A stretch of DNA of 18,145 bases, from positions 1 to 18,145 of the forward strand of contig JAEWTC010000115.1 in assembly GCA_023459675.1 (NCBI GenBank), in the 5' to 3' direction. Shown one piece after another: positions 1 to 7,790 of the stretch. Every line of letters starts with the position of its first letter. The stretch's first letter is position 1. The notes under the pieces are model-generated. The model saw only the letters and a program-made list of their open reading frames with translations. It was not told the DNA's origin and made no database searches. Source of the DNA: Bacillota bacterium. Lineage in GTDB: Bacteria > Bacillota > Clostridia > Christensenellales > Aristaeellaceae. The position numbers and the translations under genes are program-made.

Positions 1-3000
1 GTCGGATAAGCCTTTTGCAACGCCCGCGGCAATCGTGCCCACGCCTGCCTCGGAGACCAGTTTCACGCTGACCCGCGCCTGCCGGTTGGCGTTTTTCAGG
101 TCGAAAATGAGCTCGGCAAGATCTTCAATGGAATAGATGTCGTGATGGGGCGGCGGCGAGATGAGCCCGACGCCCGCGGTGGAGTGACGCGTTTTCGCAA
201 TCCAGGGGTATACCTTCTGGCCCGGCAGCTGCCCGCCTTCGCCCGGTTTTGCGCCTTGCGCCATCTTGATTTGCAGCTCTTTTGCGTGCACAAGGTAGTT
301 GCTCGTCACGCCGAACCGGCCGGACGCCACCTGTTTGATCGCGCTGCATCTGCTGTCTCCGTTGGGCAGCGTCTCATACCGCTCCTCGTCTTCCCCGCCT
401 TCGCCGCTGTTGCTCTTGCCGCCGATGCGGTTCATGGCGATTGCAAGGCACTCATGCGCTTCCTGGCTCAAGGAACCGTAGCTCATCGCTCCGGTTTTGA
501 AGCGTTTGCAGATCGCGTCCACGCTTTCCACCTCTTCGATGGGAACCGGGTTGTTCGTGGGAGCAAATTCCAGCAGGCCGCGAAGGTTTGCCTTCTGCTC
601 GCTTGTATTCATCAGATTCGAATACTGCTTATAAATTCCGTAATCGTTTTGCCAGCAGGCCTGCTGCAAGAGGTAGATCGACTCCGGATTGTAAAGGTGG
701 TATTCCTCGCCCTTGCGCCATTGCATCACACTGCCGGCTTCCAGCGTCGTTTCTGCTTTCGGTTCGCCAAACGCAGCTTTATGGCGTGCGGCGTTCTCCC
801 TGGCAATGCCGTCCAGCCCGATGCCGCCGACCGGAGATACGGTTTCCGGGAAGTATCGATCGATCAGTTCCTTACCAAGCCCCACGGCTTCGAAAATCTG
901 TGCCCCGCGATAGCTCTGCACTGTGGAAATGCCCATTTTGGACATGATCTTTACGATGCCCTTGACATTCGCTTTAACGTACTTGTACTGCGCAAGCTCC
1001 AGGCTTTCCGCCTCCAGCAGTCCGTTTTGCACACAGTCGGTAATCGTATCCAGCGCGAGATACGGGTTGATGGCCGTTGCGCCGTAGCCGATCAGCAGCG
1101 CAAAGTGATGCACCTCGGTCGGCTCGCCGGATTCAAGCAGCAAGCTCAGCTGGGTGCGGATGCCGCGGCGAATGGTGTAAGCCTGCACGCCCGAAACCGC
1201 CAGCAGCGCGGGAATCGCCGCCATTTTCTCATTCACGCCGCGGTCGGACAGGATAAAGACGGAAGAACCGGTCTGGAAACGCTCGTCCAGCTCTTTACAA
1301 ATGCGCTGCATCGCCCGTTCCATGCCCTCGCCGTTTTCATCCACTGGATAGAGGATCGAAAGCGTGCATGTTTTGAAGCCTTCGATATCCAGGGCTTTGA
1401 TCTTGGCAAGCTCATCGTTTTTTAGAAGCGGCGACGTAAGCTTAATCTGCCGGCTGGATTGGGGCGAGGGCTTGATCAGGTTGCCTTCCCCACCGATGTA
1501 CACGCGCGTCGAGGTAACGATTTCCTCACGGATGGCGTCGATCGGCGGATTGGTAACCTGGGCGAACAGCTGATGGAAATAGTCGTATAAAAGCTGCGGC
1601 TTATCCGAAAGAACGGCAAGGGGCATATCTGCGCCCATCGCGGCGGTGGGTTCCATGCCCTTGTCCGCCATGGGCAGGATCACATCGTTGATTTGCTCGT
1701 AGGTATACCCGTAACACTTCTGCAGTTTCCAGATCGGCTGCTGCAAGGAAAGCGGCGTTTCCTCCGGCGTCGGGAGCGAATCGATGTCCAGCTGCAATTG
1801 TTTGATCCAGCTTGCATACGGATGCAAGGAGGCCATCGTGCGCTTGATCTCGCCGTCGCTGATCACGCGGCCTTCCAGCGTGTCAACCAACAGCATGCGG
1901 CCTGGGCGCAGCCTGTCCTTATATAGGATTTTTTCCGGTGGAATGTCCAGCACGCCGGTTTCACTGGCGAGGATCAGCATGCCGTCGGTGGTTACGCAGT
2001 AGCGCGCGGGGCGAAGTCCGTTGCGGTCCAGCATTGCGAGGGACTGTACGCCGTTGGTGGCGCAAATCGCGGCAGGCCCGTCCCAGGCGTCCATCACATG
2101 GCTGTGGAACTCGTAAAACGCACGAAGCTCATCCGATAACGTGGTATTCTTCTCCCAGGGTTCGGGGATCATCATCATTGCGGAGTGCGGCAGGGAACGG
2201 CCCGTGATCATTAAAAACTCCAGCGCGTTGTCAAACATGGCGGAGTCGCTGCCATCCTCGTTAACGATCGGAAACACCTTTTGCACATCCGCGCCGAAGA
2301 TATCGGTCTTGATGCTGCTCTGGCGCGCGTTCATGCGCTTCTGGTTACCCAGAATGGTGTTGATCTCGCCGTTATGGATGGTAAAGCGGTTGGGATGCGC
2401 CCGTTCCCAATTGGGAAACGTATTGGTGGAGTAGCGGCTGTGTACCAGCGCGACCGCAGTTGCGTAATCCAGATCGCTCAGGTCCAGATACAGCTCCGCA
2501 ACCTGCCGCGCCTGGAGCATACCTTTATAAACGATCGTCCGGCAGCTGAGGCTTGCGGCGTAAAAATGGCGATGACTGACGTTGGGAGCGTAGCGCAGCT
2601 CTTTCTCGGCAATCTTACGAATCAGATACAATCGCCGCTCAAATGCCGTTTCATCCGCTATATCGTCAGATTTTTGAATGAACGCCTGGCAGATCCGCGG
2701 CATGCATGCCCGCGCGGAATACCCGAGCGTCGAGGGGTTTACGGGAACGCTGCGCCAGCCAAGGAAAACCTGGCCGTTCTCTTTGACGATCGCTTCAAAG
2801 CGCCGCATGGTTGCGGCGCGAATACTGTCGTCTTCCGACAGAAAAAACATGCCGACGCCATAGGCCCCCATCAAGGGAAGCTCGATCCCTTCCAGCGGGC
2901 ATACCTTACGAAAAAATGTATCCGGGATCTGCGTCAGAATTCCGGCGCCGTCGCCGGTGTCCAGTTCCGCTCCCGTTCCGCCGCGGTGCGACAGATGCAC

Positions 3001-3138
3001 CAGCGTATCCAGCGCGTCTTTAATTACCGCGTGGGAGCGTATTCCGCGAATATTCGCAAGCATACCGATACCGCAGGCATCGTGTTCATATCGGGGTAAA
3101 TATAAGCCTCGCTGGTCTGGGTTCTCCTGTTGGTTCAT
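1..3138 (-). CDS. gltB: Glutamate synthase large subunit, partial (C-terminus off left edge)
   Basis: Ferredoxin- or NAD(P)H-dependent glutamate synthase makes two glutamates from glutamine and 2-oxoglutarate. The frame is open from ATG 3138 to base 1, giving 1046 residues; I checked the same frame at several points and saw no stop or shift. A GGAGG lies 7 nt before the start. Residues 18-25 read EHDACGIG, so Cys22 is the expected N-terminal nucleophile of the class II glutaminase domain after removal of a 21-residue propeptide. The central domain follows. The start of the FMN-binding synthase domain is visible: SNSGEGGEDEERY near residue 900, KPGEGGQLPGQKV near 965, and LVSEAGVGTIAAGVAKGLSD at the edge. 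The 3Fe-4S cysteines and the C-terminal beta-helix domain (about 450 residues of the usual 1500) lie outside the window. It is transcribed divergently from murC. Confidence 0.97.
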   Translation of the reverse strand, partial: MNQQENPDQRGLYLPRYEHDACGIGMLANIRGIRSHAVIKDALDTLVHLSHRGGTGAELDTGDGAGILTQIPDTFFRKVCPLEGIELPLMGAYGVGMFFLSEDDSIRAATMRRFEAIVKENGQVFLGWRSVPVNPSTLGYSARACMPRICQAFIQKSDDIADETAFERRLYLIRKIAEKELRYAPNVSHRHFYAASLSCRTIVYKGMLQARQVAELYLDLSDLDYATAVALVHSRYSTNTFPNWERAHPNRFTIHNGEINTILGNQKRMNARQSSIKTDIFGADVQKVFPIVNEDGSDSAMFDNALEFLMITGRSLPHSAMMMIPEPWEKNTTLSDELRAFYEFHSHVMDAWDGPAAICATNGVQSLAMLDRNGLRPARYCVTTDGMLILASETGVLDIPPEKILYKDRLRPGRMLLVDTLEGRVISDGEIKRTMASLHPYASWIKQLQLDIDSLPTPEETPLSLQQPIWKLQKCYGYTYEQINDVILPMADKGMEPTAAMGADMPLAVLSDKPQLLYDYFHQLFAQVTNPPIDAIREEIVTSTRVYIGGEGNLIKPSPQSSRQIKLTSPLLKNDELAKIKALDIEGFKTCTLSILYPVDENGEGMERAMQRICKELDERFQTGSSVFILSDRGVNEKMAAIPALLAVSGVQAYTIRRGIRTQLSLLLESGEPTEVHHFALLIGYGATAINPYLALDTITDCVQNGLLEAESLELAQYKYVKANVKGIVKIMSKMGISTVQSYRGAQIFEAVGLGKELIDRYFPETVSPVGGIGLDGIARENAARHKAAFGEPKAETTLEAGSVMQWRKGEEYHLYNPESIYLLQQACWQNDYGIYKQYSNLMNTSEQKANLRGLLEFAPTNNPVPIEEVESVDAICKRFKTGAMSYGSLSQEAHECLAIAMNRIGGKSNSGEGGEDEERYETLPNGDSRCSAIKQVASGRFGVTSNYLVHAKELQIKMAQGAKPGEGGQLPGQKVYPWIAKTRHSTAGVGLISPPPHHDIYSIEDLAELIFDLKNANRQARVSVKLVSEAGVGTIAAGVAKGLSD

Positions 3139-3196
3139 GCTTGTGCCTCCGCTTCAATACAAGTGGTCCGAACGAGTGATAAAAATAAAACGCAAA

Positions 3197-3214
3197 CAAA
3201 GACCCTCGTCTTTG
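3197..3214 (-). promoter_or_regulatory. Perfect dyad/hairpin in the gltB leader
   Basis: Read on the - strand this is CAAAGAC-GAGG-GTCTTTG, a perfect 7-bp inverted repeat with a 4-nt centre. It starts about 5 nt downstream of the predicted gltB transcription start and is followed by a T-rich run (3196 to 3181). It could be an operator for a dimeric regulator of nitrogen or glutamate metabolism, a 5' stabilising hairpin, or an early attenuator. The position just after +1 favours the operator or 5' hairpin readings. I do not recognise the regulator. Confidence 0.45.
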
Positions 3215-3225
3215 AGCGCTTGCAC

Positions 3226-3255
3226 ATTATACCATCTGCCCTCTATTCAATACAA
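3226..3255 (-). promoter_or_regulatory. Predicted sigma-A promoter of gltB
   Basis: On the - strand there is TTGTAT (3255-3250), an 18-nt spacer, then a perfect TATAAT (3231-3226). The transcription start would be near 3219, giving a leader of about 80 nt before the gltB ATG. The -35 box is only a partial match; the -10 is consensus. Confidence 0.6.
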
Positions 3256-3304
3256 CTTTGATACACAATAAGAACAGTCTTGTGAGGCCGAATGCAAACT
3301 TGAC

Positions 3305-3332
3305 TTGATTATTTCGCGCATCTGCGTATAAT
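3305..3332 (+). promoter_or_regulatory. Predicted sigma-A promoter of the murC operon
   Basis: TTGATT at 3305-3310, a 16-nt spacer, and a perfect TATAAT at 3327-3332. A TTGACT at 3300 is also present, but its 21-nt spacing is too long. Transcription would start near 3339, only about 27 nt before the chosen TTG start of murC. Confidence 0.65.
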
Positions 3333-3365
3333 ATGGTCGTGTAATTGACAAGAAGGCGTGATTGT

Positions 3366-4766
3366 TTGGCATCAGCTCATATCAGAGATTTTTTGAATAA
3401 ACGGATTCACATGATCGGCATCGGCGGCAGCAGCATGAGCGGCTTGGCGCGGATGCTGTTTGAAAAGGGATACATGCTGACCGGCAGCGATCAGCTGGAG
3501 ACCTATACGACCAAAGCGCTGCGAAAACAGGGCATCCCTGTAACAATCGGCCATAGCGAGCAAAACGTTCGGGATGCGGATTTGATTTTATATACGGTAG
3601 CCATTGCGCCGGACAATCCCGAGCGCGTGGAAGCGCAAAGGCTGCAGATTCCGCAAATTGAGCGGGCCGTTCTCCTGGGCCAGCTGATGGAAGGCTACCC
3701 CACCGCCATCGGCGTCTGCGGTACGCATGGCAAAACCACAACCACCTCCATGATCGCGCAGATACTGCTGACCGCCCAAAGCGATCCGACAATCCATATC
3801 GGCGGCACGCTTGACGTAATCGGCGGCAACGTTCGCACGGGGAAAGGCGATATTTTCCTGACCGAGGCCTGTGAGTTCAACCTGAGTTTTCTGCAACTTA
3901 AGCCGACGGTCGCCGTGATTACCAATATCGATGAAGACCATCTGGATTTTTTCCGGGATCTGGATGACATCCAAAACGCGTTCAGTTCTTTTCTGCACCT
4001 GATTCCGCCAGCCGGATACGCCATCGGAAACGGAGATGACGCGCGTATCGCCGCGGTGTTTGCGACGCTTGCCTGCAAAACGCTGACCTTTGGTTTCGCA
4101 GAGACCTGCGACGTTCATCCCGGCCATCTGACGTATGACGACTTAGGCAGAGCGCATTTCGACGTTCTCTATAAAGAACAAATGCTCGGATCCGTTTCCC
4201 TGCAAGTCGCGGGAAGGTTTAACGTTTACAACGCATTGGCGTCCGCGGCCTGCGCGTATACGCAGGGCGTTGATATGCAGGCCGCATGCGCCGCGCTTTC
4301 GCAGTTTCACGGCGCCAGCCGCCGGTTTGAGCTGACCGGCGTCATCGACGGCGTTTCGCTCTATCACGATTACGGACATAATCCCGTAGAGATGCGAAAC
4401 GCTCTTTCCATCGCAAAGCTTCAGCCGCATAACCGGTTATGGGCCGTTATGCAGCCCCATACCTACAGCCGGGTGAAGAAAATGCTGTCCCAGTACTATA
4501 CCTGCACGCAGGCGGCGGATTTTACGCTGGTTACCGATATTTATGCCGCCAGAGAAAAGGACCCGGGCGATATCCGCGCGCAGCAAATTGTCGATGGGAT
4601 GCAAAACAACGGCGTACAGGCAATTCATACGCCAACGTTTAACGATACGGAAGCTTATCTGCGCGCACATTGGCAGCCGGGCGATCTCGTGCTGACGATG
4701 GGCTGCGGCAACATTAACCAGTTGAACGAGCAGATGCACGAACATGAGAACTGCAAGCACCAATGA
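3366..4766 (+). CDS. murC: UDP-N-acetylmuramate--L-alanine ligase (MurC)
   Basis: Cytoplasmic ATP-dependent ligase adding L-Ala to UDP-MurNAc, the first peptide step of peptidoglycan synthesis. I chose TTG 3366 (466 aa, product MASAHIRDFLNKR...) because AGAAGG at 3351-3356 sits 9 nt upstream. An upstream in-frame TTG at 3345 has no binding site and lies about 6 nt from the predicted transcript start. Visible in order: Rossmann motif GIGGSSMSG (18-26), ATP P-loop GTHGKTTTT (119-127), EACEFNLSFL (167-176, the EACE form common in Bacillota), NIDEDHLDFF, FNVYNALA, SRRFE (318-322), DYGHNP (335-340) and AVMQPHTYSR. The usual MurC motif is Y(A/G)HHP, so the second His is replaced by Asn. Length fits the family. 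It heads a four-gene operon and is separated from the other mur genes, which lie 4 kb downstream. Confidence 0.93.
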   Translation: MASAHIRDFLNKRIHMIGIGGSSMSGLARMLFEKGYMLTGSDQLETYTTKALRKQGIPVTIGHSEQNVRDADLILYTVAIAPDNPERVEAQRLQIPQIERAVLLGQLMEGYPTAIGVCGTHGKTTTTSMIAQILLTAQSDPTIHIGGTLDVIGGNVRTGKGDIFLTEACEFNLSFLQLKPTVAVITNIDEDHLDFFRDLDDIQNAFSSFLHLIPPAGYAIGNGDDARIAAVFATLACKTLTFGFAETCDVHPGHLTYDDLGRAHFDVLYKEQMLGSVSLQVAGRFNVYNALASAACAYTQGVDMQAACAALSQFHGASRRFELTGVIDGVSLYHDYGHNPVEMRNALSIAKLQPHNRLWAVMQPHTYSRVKKMLSQYYTCTQAADFTLVTDIYAAREKDPGDIRAQQIVDGMQNNGVQAIHTPTFNDTEAYLRAHWQPGDLVLTMGCGNINQLNEQMHEHENCKHQ

Positions 4767-4777
4767 AGGAGGAAATC

Positions 4778-6292
4778 ATGATGCGAAGGAAGATCCTCGG
4801 GCTTATTCTCATCCTCTTGATGCTGTTCAACGTTACCGTTGCCACAGCTTCCACATTTTCTATGGCCGGTTTCGACGGCCAGGACAGCAGCCACGTTTGG
4901 GCGGAGAACCTGTTCTTCACCCGTATGCTGGAGGTCACCGGCACCTCGTTCACATTTTCTGAGTACACAGACCAAGCGAAATGGCAGGCGGCCAAAGAGG
5001 CGATGTTTACCGGCGGGCCTCTACCGGACGTCTTGTTTAAAGCCGCTTTGAGCGTGGACGAGCAGCAGCGGTACAGCGATACCGGCCAGCTGATCGATTT
5101 AAAGCCGCTGCTTGCCCAAAACGCGCCTAATCTGTGGGCGCTTCTGACCGCAAATCCGGAATGGATGGCAGCCATCACCCTTCCAAACGGAAAAATTGCC
5201 GCGCTTCCTACCATTAATACGCTCTCGCTGCAAAACGCGATGTGGATCAACCAAACCTGGCTGGACGCCCTGCAGCTGCCCATGCCGACAGATTTCGAAT
5301 CCCTCCGCAGCGTTTTGGAAGCGTTTCAAACGCAGGACCCAAACCGCAACGGAAAACAGGACGAAATTCCCCTTTCCTTCCTCGGCTCATGGGATTTGAA
5401 GTTCCTTGGGCACGCCTTCGGCCTTGCGGCCAGCGATTATAACATTTATGTGGACGAGCAGGGGCAGGTTCGGTTTTTGCCGACGGAAGACAGATTTATC
5501 GATTTTATCAAAGCGCTGACCGCAATGTATCAGGACGGTTTGCTGGATAAAGATGGCTTCTCCACGGCTGATTCGCTGCGCGCCGTGAGCGACAGCAACG
5601 CTACCGTCACCTACGGCGTGTTTTTCGGCCCCAATCCCTATCATCTGTTCACCGTGGATCTGGGCGACCAGTTCACCCTGCTGCAGCCGTTATCGTTCAA
5701 CGGCAAGCAAATATACCGCGATCTCTTCGGGCCGATCATTACGGGTACGTTTGCGATCACGTCGGCCTGTGCGGATCCGGGTGAGGCACTGCGCTGGGTG
5801 GACCAGTTATATACGCAGGAGGGTTCCATCGCGGCAATGGCTGGCAAGGAGGGCGAGGATTATCTCTGGAACGAAGAGGGCACGTGGGGATACACCGCCG
5901 ATTTGCAGGTTGATTCCTCCTATGTTCTGTATGACTTGAGCCTGTACGATACGGGCAGCATGCCCTGGCTGTTCCCCGAAAGCTTCTATGCCGCGTACGA
6001 TATCGGCAATCTTCGCAAAACCACCCAGTCCCTGGTGGATCTCAAGCAAACCCTTGTAGACCCCTTTCCATATTATTATGTGCTGTCCAATCAGCAGCGC
6101 ATGCAAATAGAGCCTCTGCAGGCTGAGCTTGGCAGGTTTGTGGATGAAAGCATTGCCAGGTTCATGCTCGGTGAGACGGATATCAACGCGCAGGCAGACG
6201 TCGACGCTTTCCGCCAAGGTCTGGCAGAGCGCGGCGTTCAGGAATTTCTCAACATCTGGCAGGAACTTTACGACCAGCAAAGAATCCGGTAA
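4778..6292 (+). CDS. Orphan secreted extracellular solute-binding protein (family 1-like)
   Basis: A 504-residue exported protein resembling the substrate-binding subunits of carbohydrate-type ABC importers. AAGGAGG (4766-4772) lies inside an upstream in-frame ATG at 4763, so the real start is ATG 4778 or the adjacent ATG 4781. The N-terminus MMRRKILGLILILLMLF is a clear Sec signal, with probable cleavage near VATAS. Features typical of the family are a hydrophilic two-lobe protein of this size, the segment LIDLKPLLAQNAPNLWALL, and the calcium-loop-like DPNRNGKQDEIP (187-198). Oddities: there is no lipobox cysteine, so no lipid anchor is predicted, and no permease or ATPase gene is nearby. 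It starts 11 nt after the murC stop, so it is probably cotranscribed with it. The ligand is unknown; a wall-fragment sensor or binding role is only a guess from context. Confidence 0.8.
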   Translation: MMRRKILGLILILLMLFNVTVATASTFSMAGFDGQDSSHVWAENLFFTRMLEVTGTSFTFSEYTDQAKWQAAKEAMFTGGPLPDVLFKAALSVDEQQRYSDTGQLIDLKPLLAQNAPNLWALLTANPEWMAAITLPNGKIAALPTINTLSLQNAMWINQTWLDALQLPMPTDFESLRSVLEAFQTQDPNRNGKQDEIPLSFLGSWDLKFLGHAFGLAASDYNIYVDEQGQVRFLPTEDRFIDFIKALTAMYQDGLLDKDGFSTADSLRAVSDSNATVTYGVFFGPNPYHLFTVDLGDQFTLLQPLSFNGKQIYRDLFGPIITGTFAITSACADPGEALRWVDQLYTQEGSIAAMAGKEGEDYLWNEEGTWGYTADLQVDSSYVLYDLSLYDTGSMPWLFPESFYAAYDIGNLRKTTQSLVDLKQTLVDPFPYYYVLSNQQRMQIEPLQAELGRFVDESIARFMLGETDINAQADVDAFRQGLAERGVQEFLNIWQELYDQQRIR

Positions 6293-6330
6293 TTCGAATT
6301 TTACTTCCATGAAGGAGGCTGAGGAATATA

Positions 6331-6726
6331 ATGAAAAGATGTCCTCGCTGTGAACTCAACTATATTGCCGACGACGAAGCGTTATGCAAGGTATGCATCC
6401 GTGAAATTAAGGGCGGCCAGAAACAGGATGACTTCGAACCCTGCAGCATTTGCAACGCTGCGCCCGCGCTGCCCGGTAAGGATATATGTCTTGGCTGTTA
6501 TAAGGAACTGCACAGTCATCAGCTCTCCGACCGGAAACGGCCTATCTCCGTGGATGAGGAGATTGAACTGAGCAGCGCCAGCACAATGGACGAGATGATT
6601 CCAAGCGTCAAGGAAGAACTGGATCACGAGGAGTTCGACGAAGACGACGCCGATCTGTCGCTTGAAACCATTATTGAAGAAGAGGATGATGGGGACAGCG
6701 ACGGGGACGACGAGGATTACGATTGA
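6331..6726 (+). CDS. Small protein with twin zinc ribbons and an acidic tail
   Basis: A 131-residue protein I cannot assign to a named family. It has eight cysteines in four CxxC pairs: C4/C7, C19/C22, C38/C41 and C53/C56. They form two modules of identical spacing, C-x2-C-x11-C-x2-C, which suggests a tandem duplication and two Zn(2+) sites. Residues from about 74 to the end are strongly acidic with a low-complexity Asp/Glu tail, likely disordered. No signal peptide or membrane segment is present, so it should be cytosolic. GAGG at 6321-6324 and AAGGAGG at 6312-6318 precede the ATG. It lies 38 nt after the solute-binding protein gene and 30 nt before the phosphoesterase gene, so it is in the same operon. 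A nucleic-acid or protein adaptor role is plausible but unsupported. Confidence 0.8.
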   Translation: MKRCPRCELNYIADDEALCKVCIREIKGGQKQDDFEPCSICNAAPALPGKDICLGCYKELHSHQLSDRKRPISVDEEIELSSASTMDEMIPSVKEELDHEEFDEDDADLSLETIIEEEDDGDSDGDDEDYD

Positions 6727-6756
6727 CGGCTCCGCATCCGGGTCAGTGAGGCGAAC

Positions 6757-7449
6757 ATGGCAATCTTTGCGATTGGCGATCTTCACCTGCCAGGCGGTCA
6801 GGATAAACCGATGGACGTGTTTGGCAGCCATTGGGGCGACCACGCTTCCCGCATCGCCGACAGCTGGAAGAAAAACGTCGCCTCCGGCGATCTCGTTCTC
6901 ATTCCCGGCGATATCAGCTGGGCTATGCAATTTGAGCAGGCAAAGAACGATTTACTGTGGATCGCGGACTTGCCAGGCGAAAAACTGCTATTACGCGGTA
7001 ACCATGATTATTGGTGGAGTTCCATCGGAAAGATACGCTCCTGGCTTCCGTACGGTATGCACGCGCTGCAAAACGATACCTTTCCATGGAACGATTTCGT
7101 AATATGCGGTTCGCGCGGCTGGGTTTTCCCGACGACCAGCAGCCCGCTGGATTCAACGGATTCCAAGGTTTACAACCGTGAGCTGATCCGGCTGGAATTA
7201 TCTCTTCAGAAAGCGCAAATCGCGCAACGGCCCATTCTCGTGATGACCCATTACCCGCCGCTTTTAAAGGATACGCTTGACACGGCGTTTACTGCGTTGC
7301 TGGAGCGCTACCATGTGTCCCTGTGCTGTTTCGGACATCTGCACGACACGGGAATCGCCAATGCGTTTCAGGGTCTCCATAACGGCATCGACTATCATCT
7401 CGTTTCCTGCGACGCTATCGAATTCGCACCGAAGAAAATCGTGTTATAA
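6757..7449 (+). CDS. Calcineurin-like metallophosphoesterase (COG1768-type)
   Basis: A 230-residue soluble phosphohydrolase with a full dinuclear-metal site: GDLHL (Asp8, His10), GDISW (Asp52), GNHDYW (Asn82, His83, Asp84), MTHYPP (His165) and GHLHD (His194, His196). The length and the pattern GDLHLPGG with GNHDYWW match the predicted phosphohydrolases I recall as COG1768, whose substrate is not established. There is no signal peptide. A GTGAGG-like binding site precedes ATG 6757. It is the last gene of the murC operon and is followed within 16 nt by an intrinsic terminator. Its place beside murC could hint at a wall-precursor or nucleotide substrate, but this is inference. Confidence 0.88.
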   Translation: MAIFAIGDLHLPGGQDKPMDVFGSHWGDHASRIADSWKKNVASGDLVLIPGDISWAMQFEQAKNDLLWIADLPGEKLLLRGNHDYWWSSIGKIRSWLPYGMHALQNDTFPWNDFVICGSRGWVFPTTSSPLDSTDSKVYNRELIRLELSLQKAQIAQRPILVMTHYPPLLKDTLDTAFTALLERYHVSLCCFGHLHDTGIANAFQGLHNGIDYHLVSCDAIEFAPKKIVL

Positions 7450-7464
7450 AGCTCAGCTTCACGC

Positions 7465-7489
7465 AAACCGCCGCAAGGCGGTTTTTTTT
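7465..7489 (+). terminator. Intrinsic terminator ending the murC operon
   Basis: AAACCGCC (7465-7472), GCAA tetraloop, GGCGGTTT (7477-7484), then a continuous T run to 7489. This is an 8-bp perfect stem with a stable GNRA loop, placed 15 nt after the phosphoesterase stop codon. Confidence 0.93.
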
Positions 7490-7761
7490 ATACCTTTTTT
7501 ATCGCCATTGCATTCGGCGGTTCACAAAAGCGTCGATGCGCGTTGTCAGTTGTATATGCAAATGCTTGCTGCACAGACAGTCCCAAACCGGGTGGGATTA
7601 TTAGCGCTATCTGCGCGCTTTTCCACTGGAAATAACCAAAGATGCCCTTCCCCTCCACCACGTTCCCCCACCGTGTTGCACTGCGCCCCGAATCCTTATC
7701 TCATAAGCGTTTCATGCACTCGAAAATGTAAAATTTCTTCATCATTTCGTGCTGAAATCCC
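7490..7761. other. Non-coding stretch upstream of the mraZ promoter
   Basis: I find no credible gene in these bases; the short open frames lack binding sites and recognisable products. Two weak hairpins are visible: TCCCA/TGGGA (7581-7597) and AGCGC/GCGCT followed by TTTT (7603-7622). A C-rich patch at 7651-7675, read on the - strand, carries two GTGG elements exactly 10 bp apart (starting at 7671 and 7661). These resemble the repeats around the mraZ promoter but lie over 90 bp upstream of it. Confidence 0.5.
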
Positions 7762-7790
7762 TTGACAAGTGGTGATTTGTGCGAGATAAT
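7762..7790 (+). promoter_or_regulatory. Consensus sigma-A promoter of the mraZ (dcw) operon
   Basis: Perfect TTGACA (7762-7767), a 17-nt spacer, and GATAAT (7785-7790). This is the best housekeeping-type promoter in the window. Transcription should start near 7797, leaving a leader of about 45 nt before mraZ. Confidence 0.88.

Noticed and set aside
142..1425. Open + strand frame of 427 codons
   Set aside because: It is antisense to gltB, whose reading frame is unbroken with strong family motifs. The product shows no recognisable domain and the start has no binding site.
2281..3099. Open + strand frame of 272 codons
   Set aside because: Also antisense to gltB. Long opposite frames are expected opposite a GC-rich conserved gene, and the composition follows from the gltB codons.
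3300..3326. TTGACT as the -35 box of the murC promoter
   Set aside because: Spacing to TATAAT is 21 nt, too long. TTGATT at 3305 gives 16 nt.
3588..4127. Open - strand frame of 179 codons within murC
   Set aside because: A shadow of murC; the protein has no known motifs and there is no promoter or binding site.
4763..4777. ATG overlapping the murC stop as start of the solute-binding protein
   Set aside because: The Shine-Dalgarno AAGGAGG lies inside these codons, so translation starts at 4778 or 4781, which also gives a proper signal peptide.
7581..7622. Two short hairpins upstream of mraZ as a small RNA or terminator
   Set aside because: Stems are only 5 bp with 7-nt loops, and no promoter or conserved RNA motif is visible; the strong terminator at 7465-7489 already ends the previous operon.
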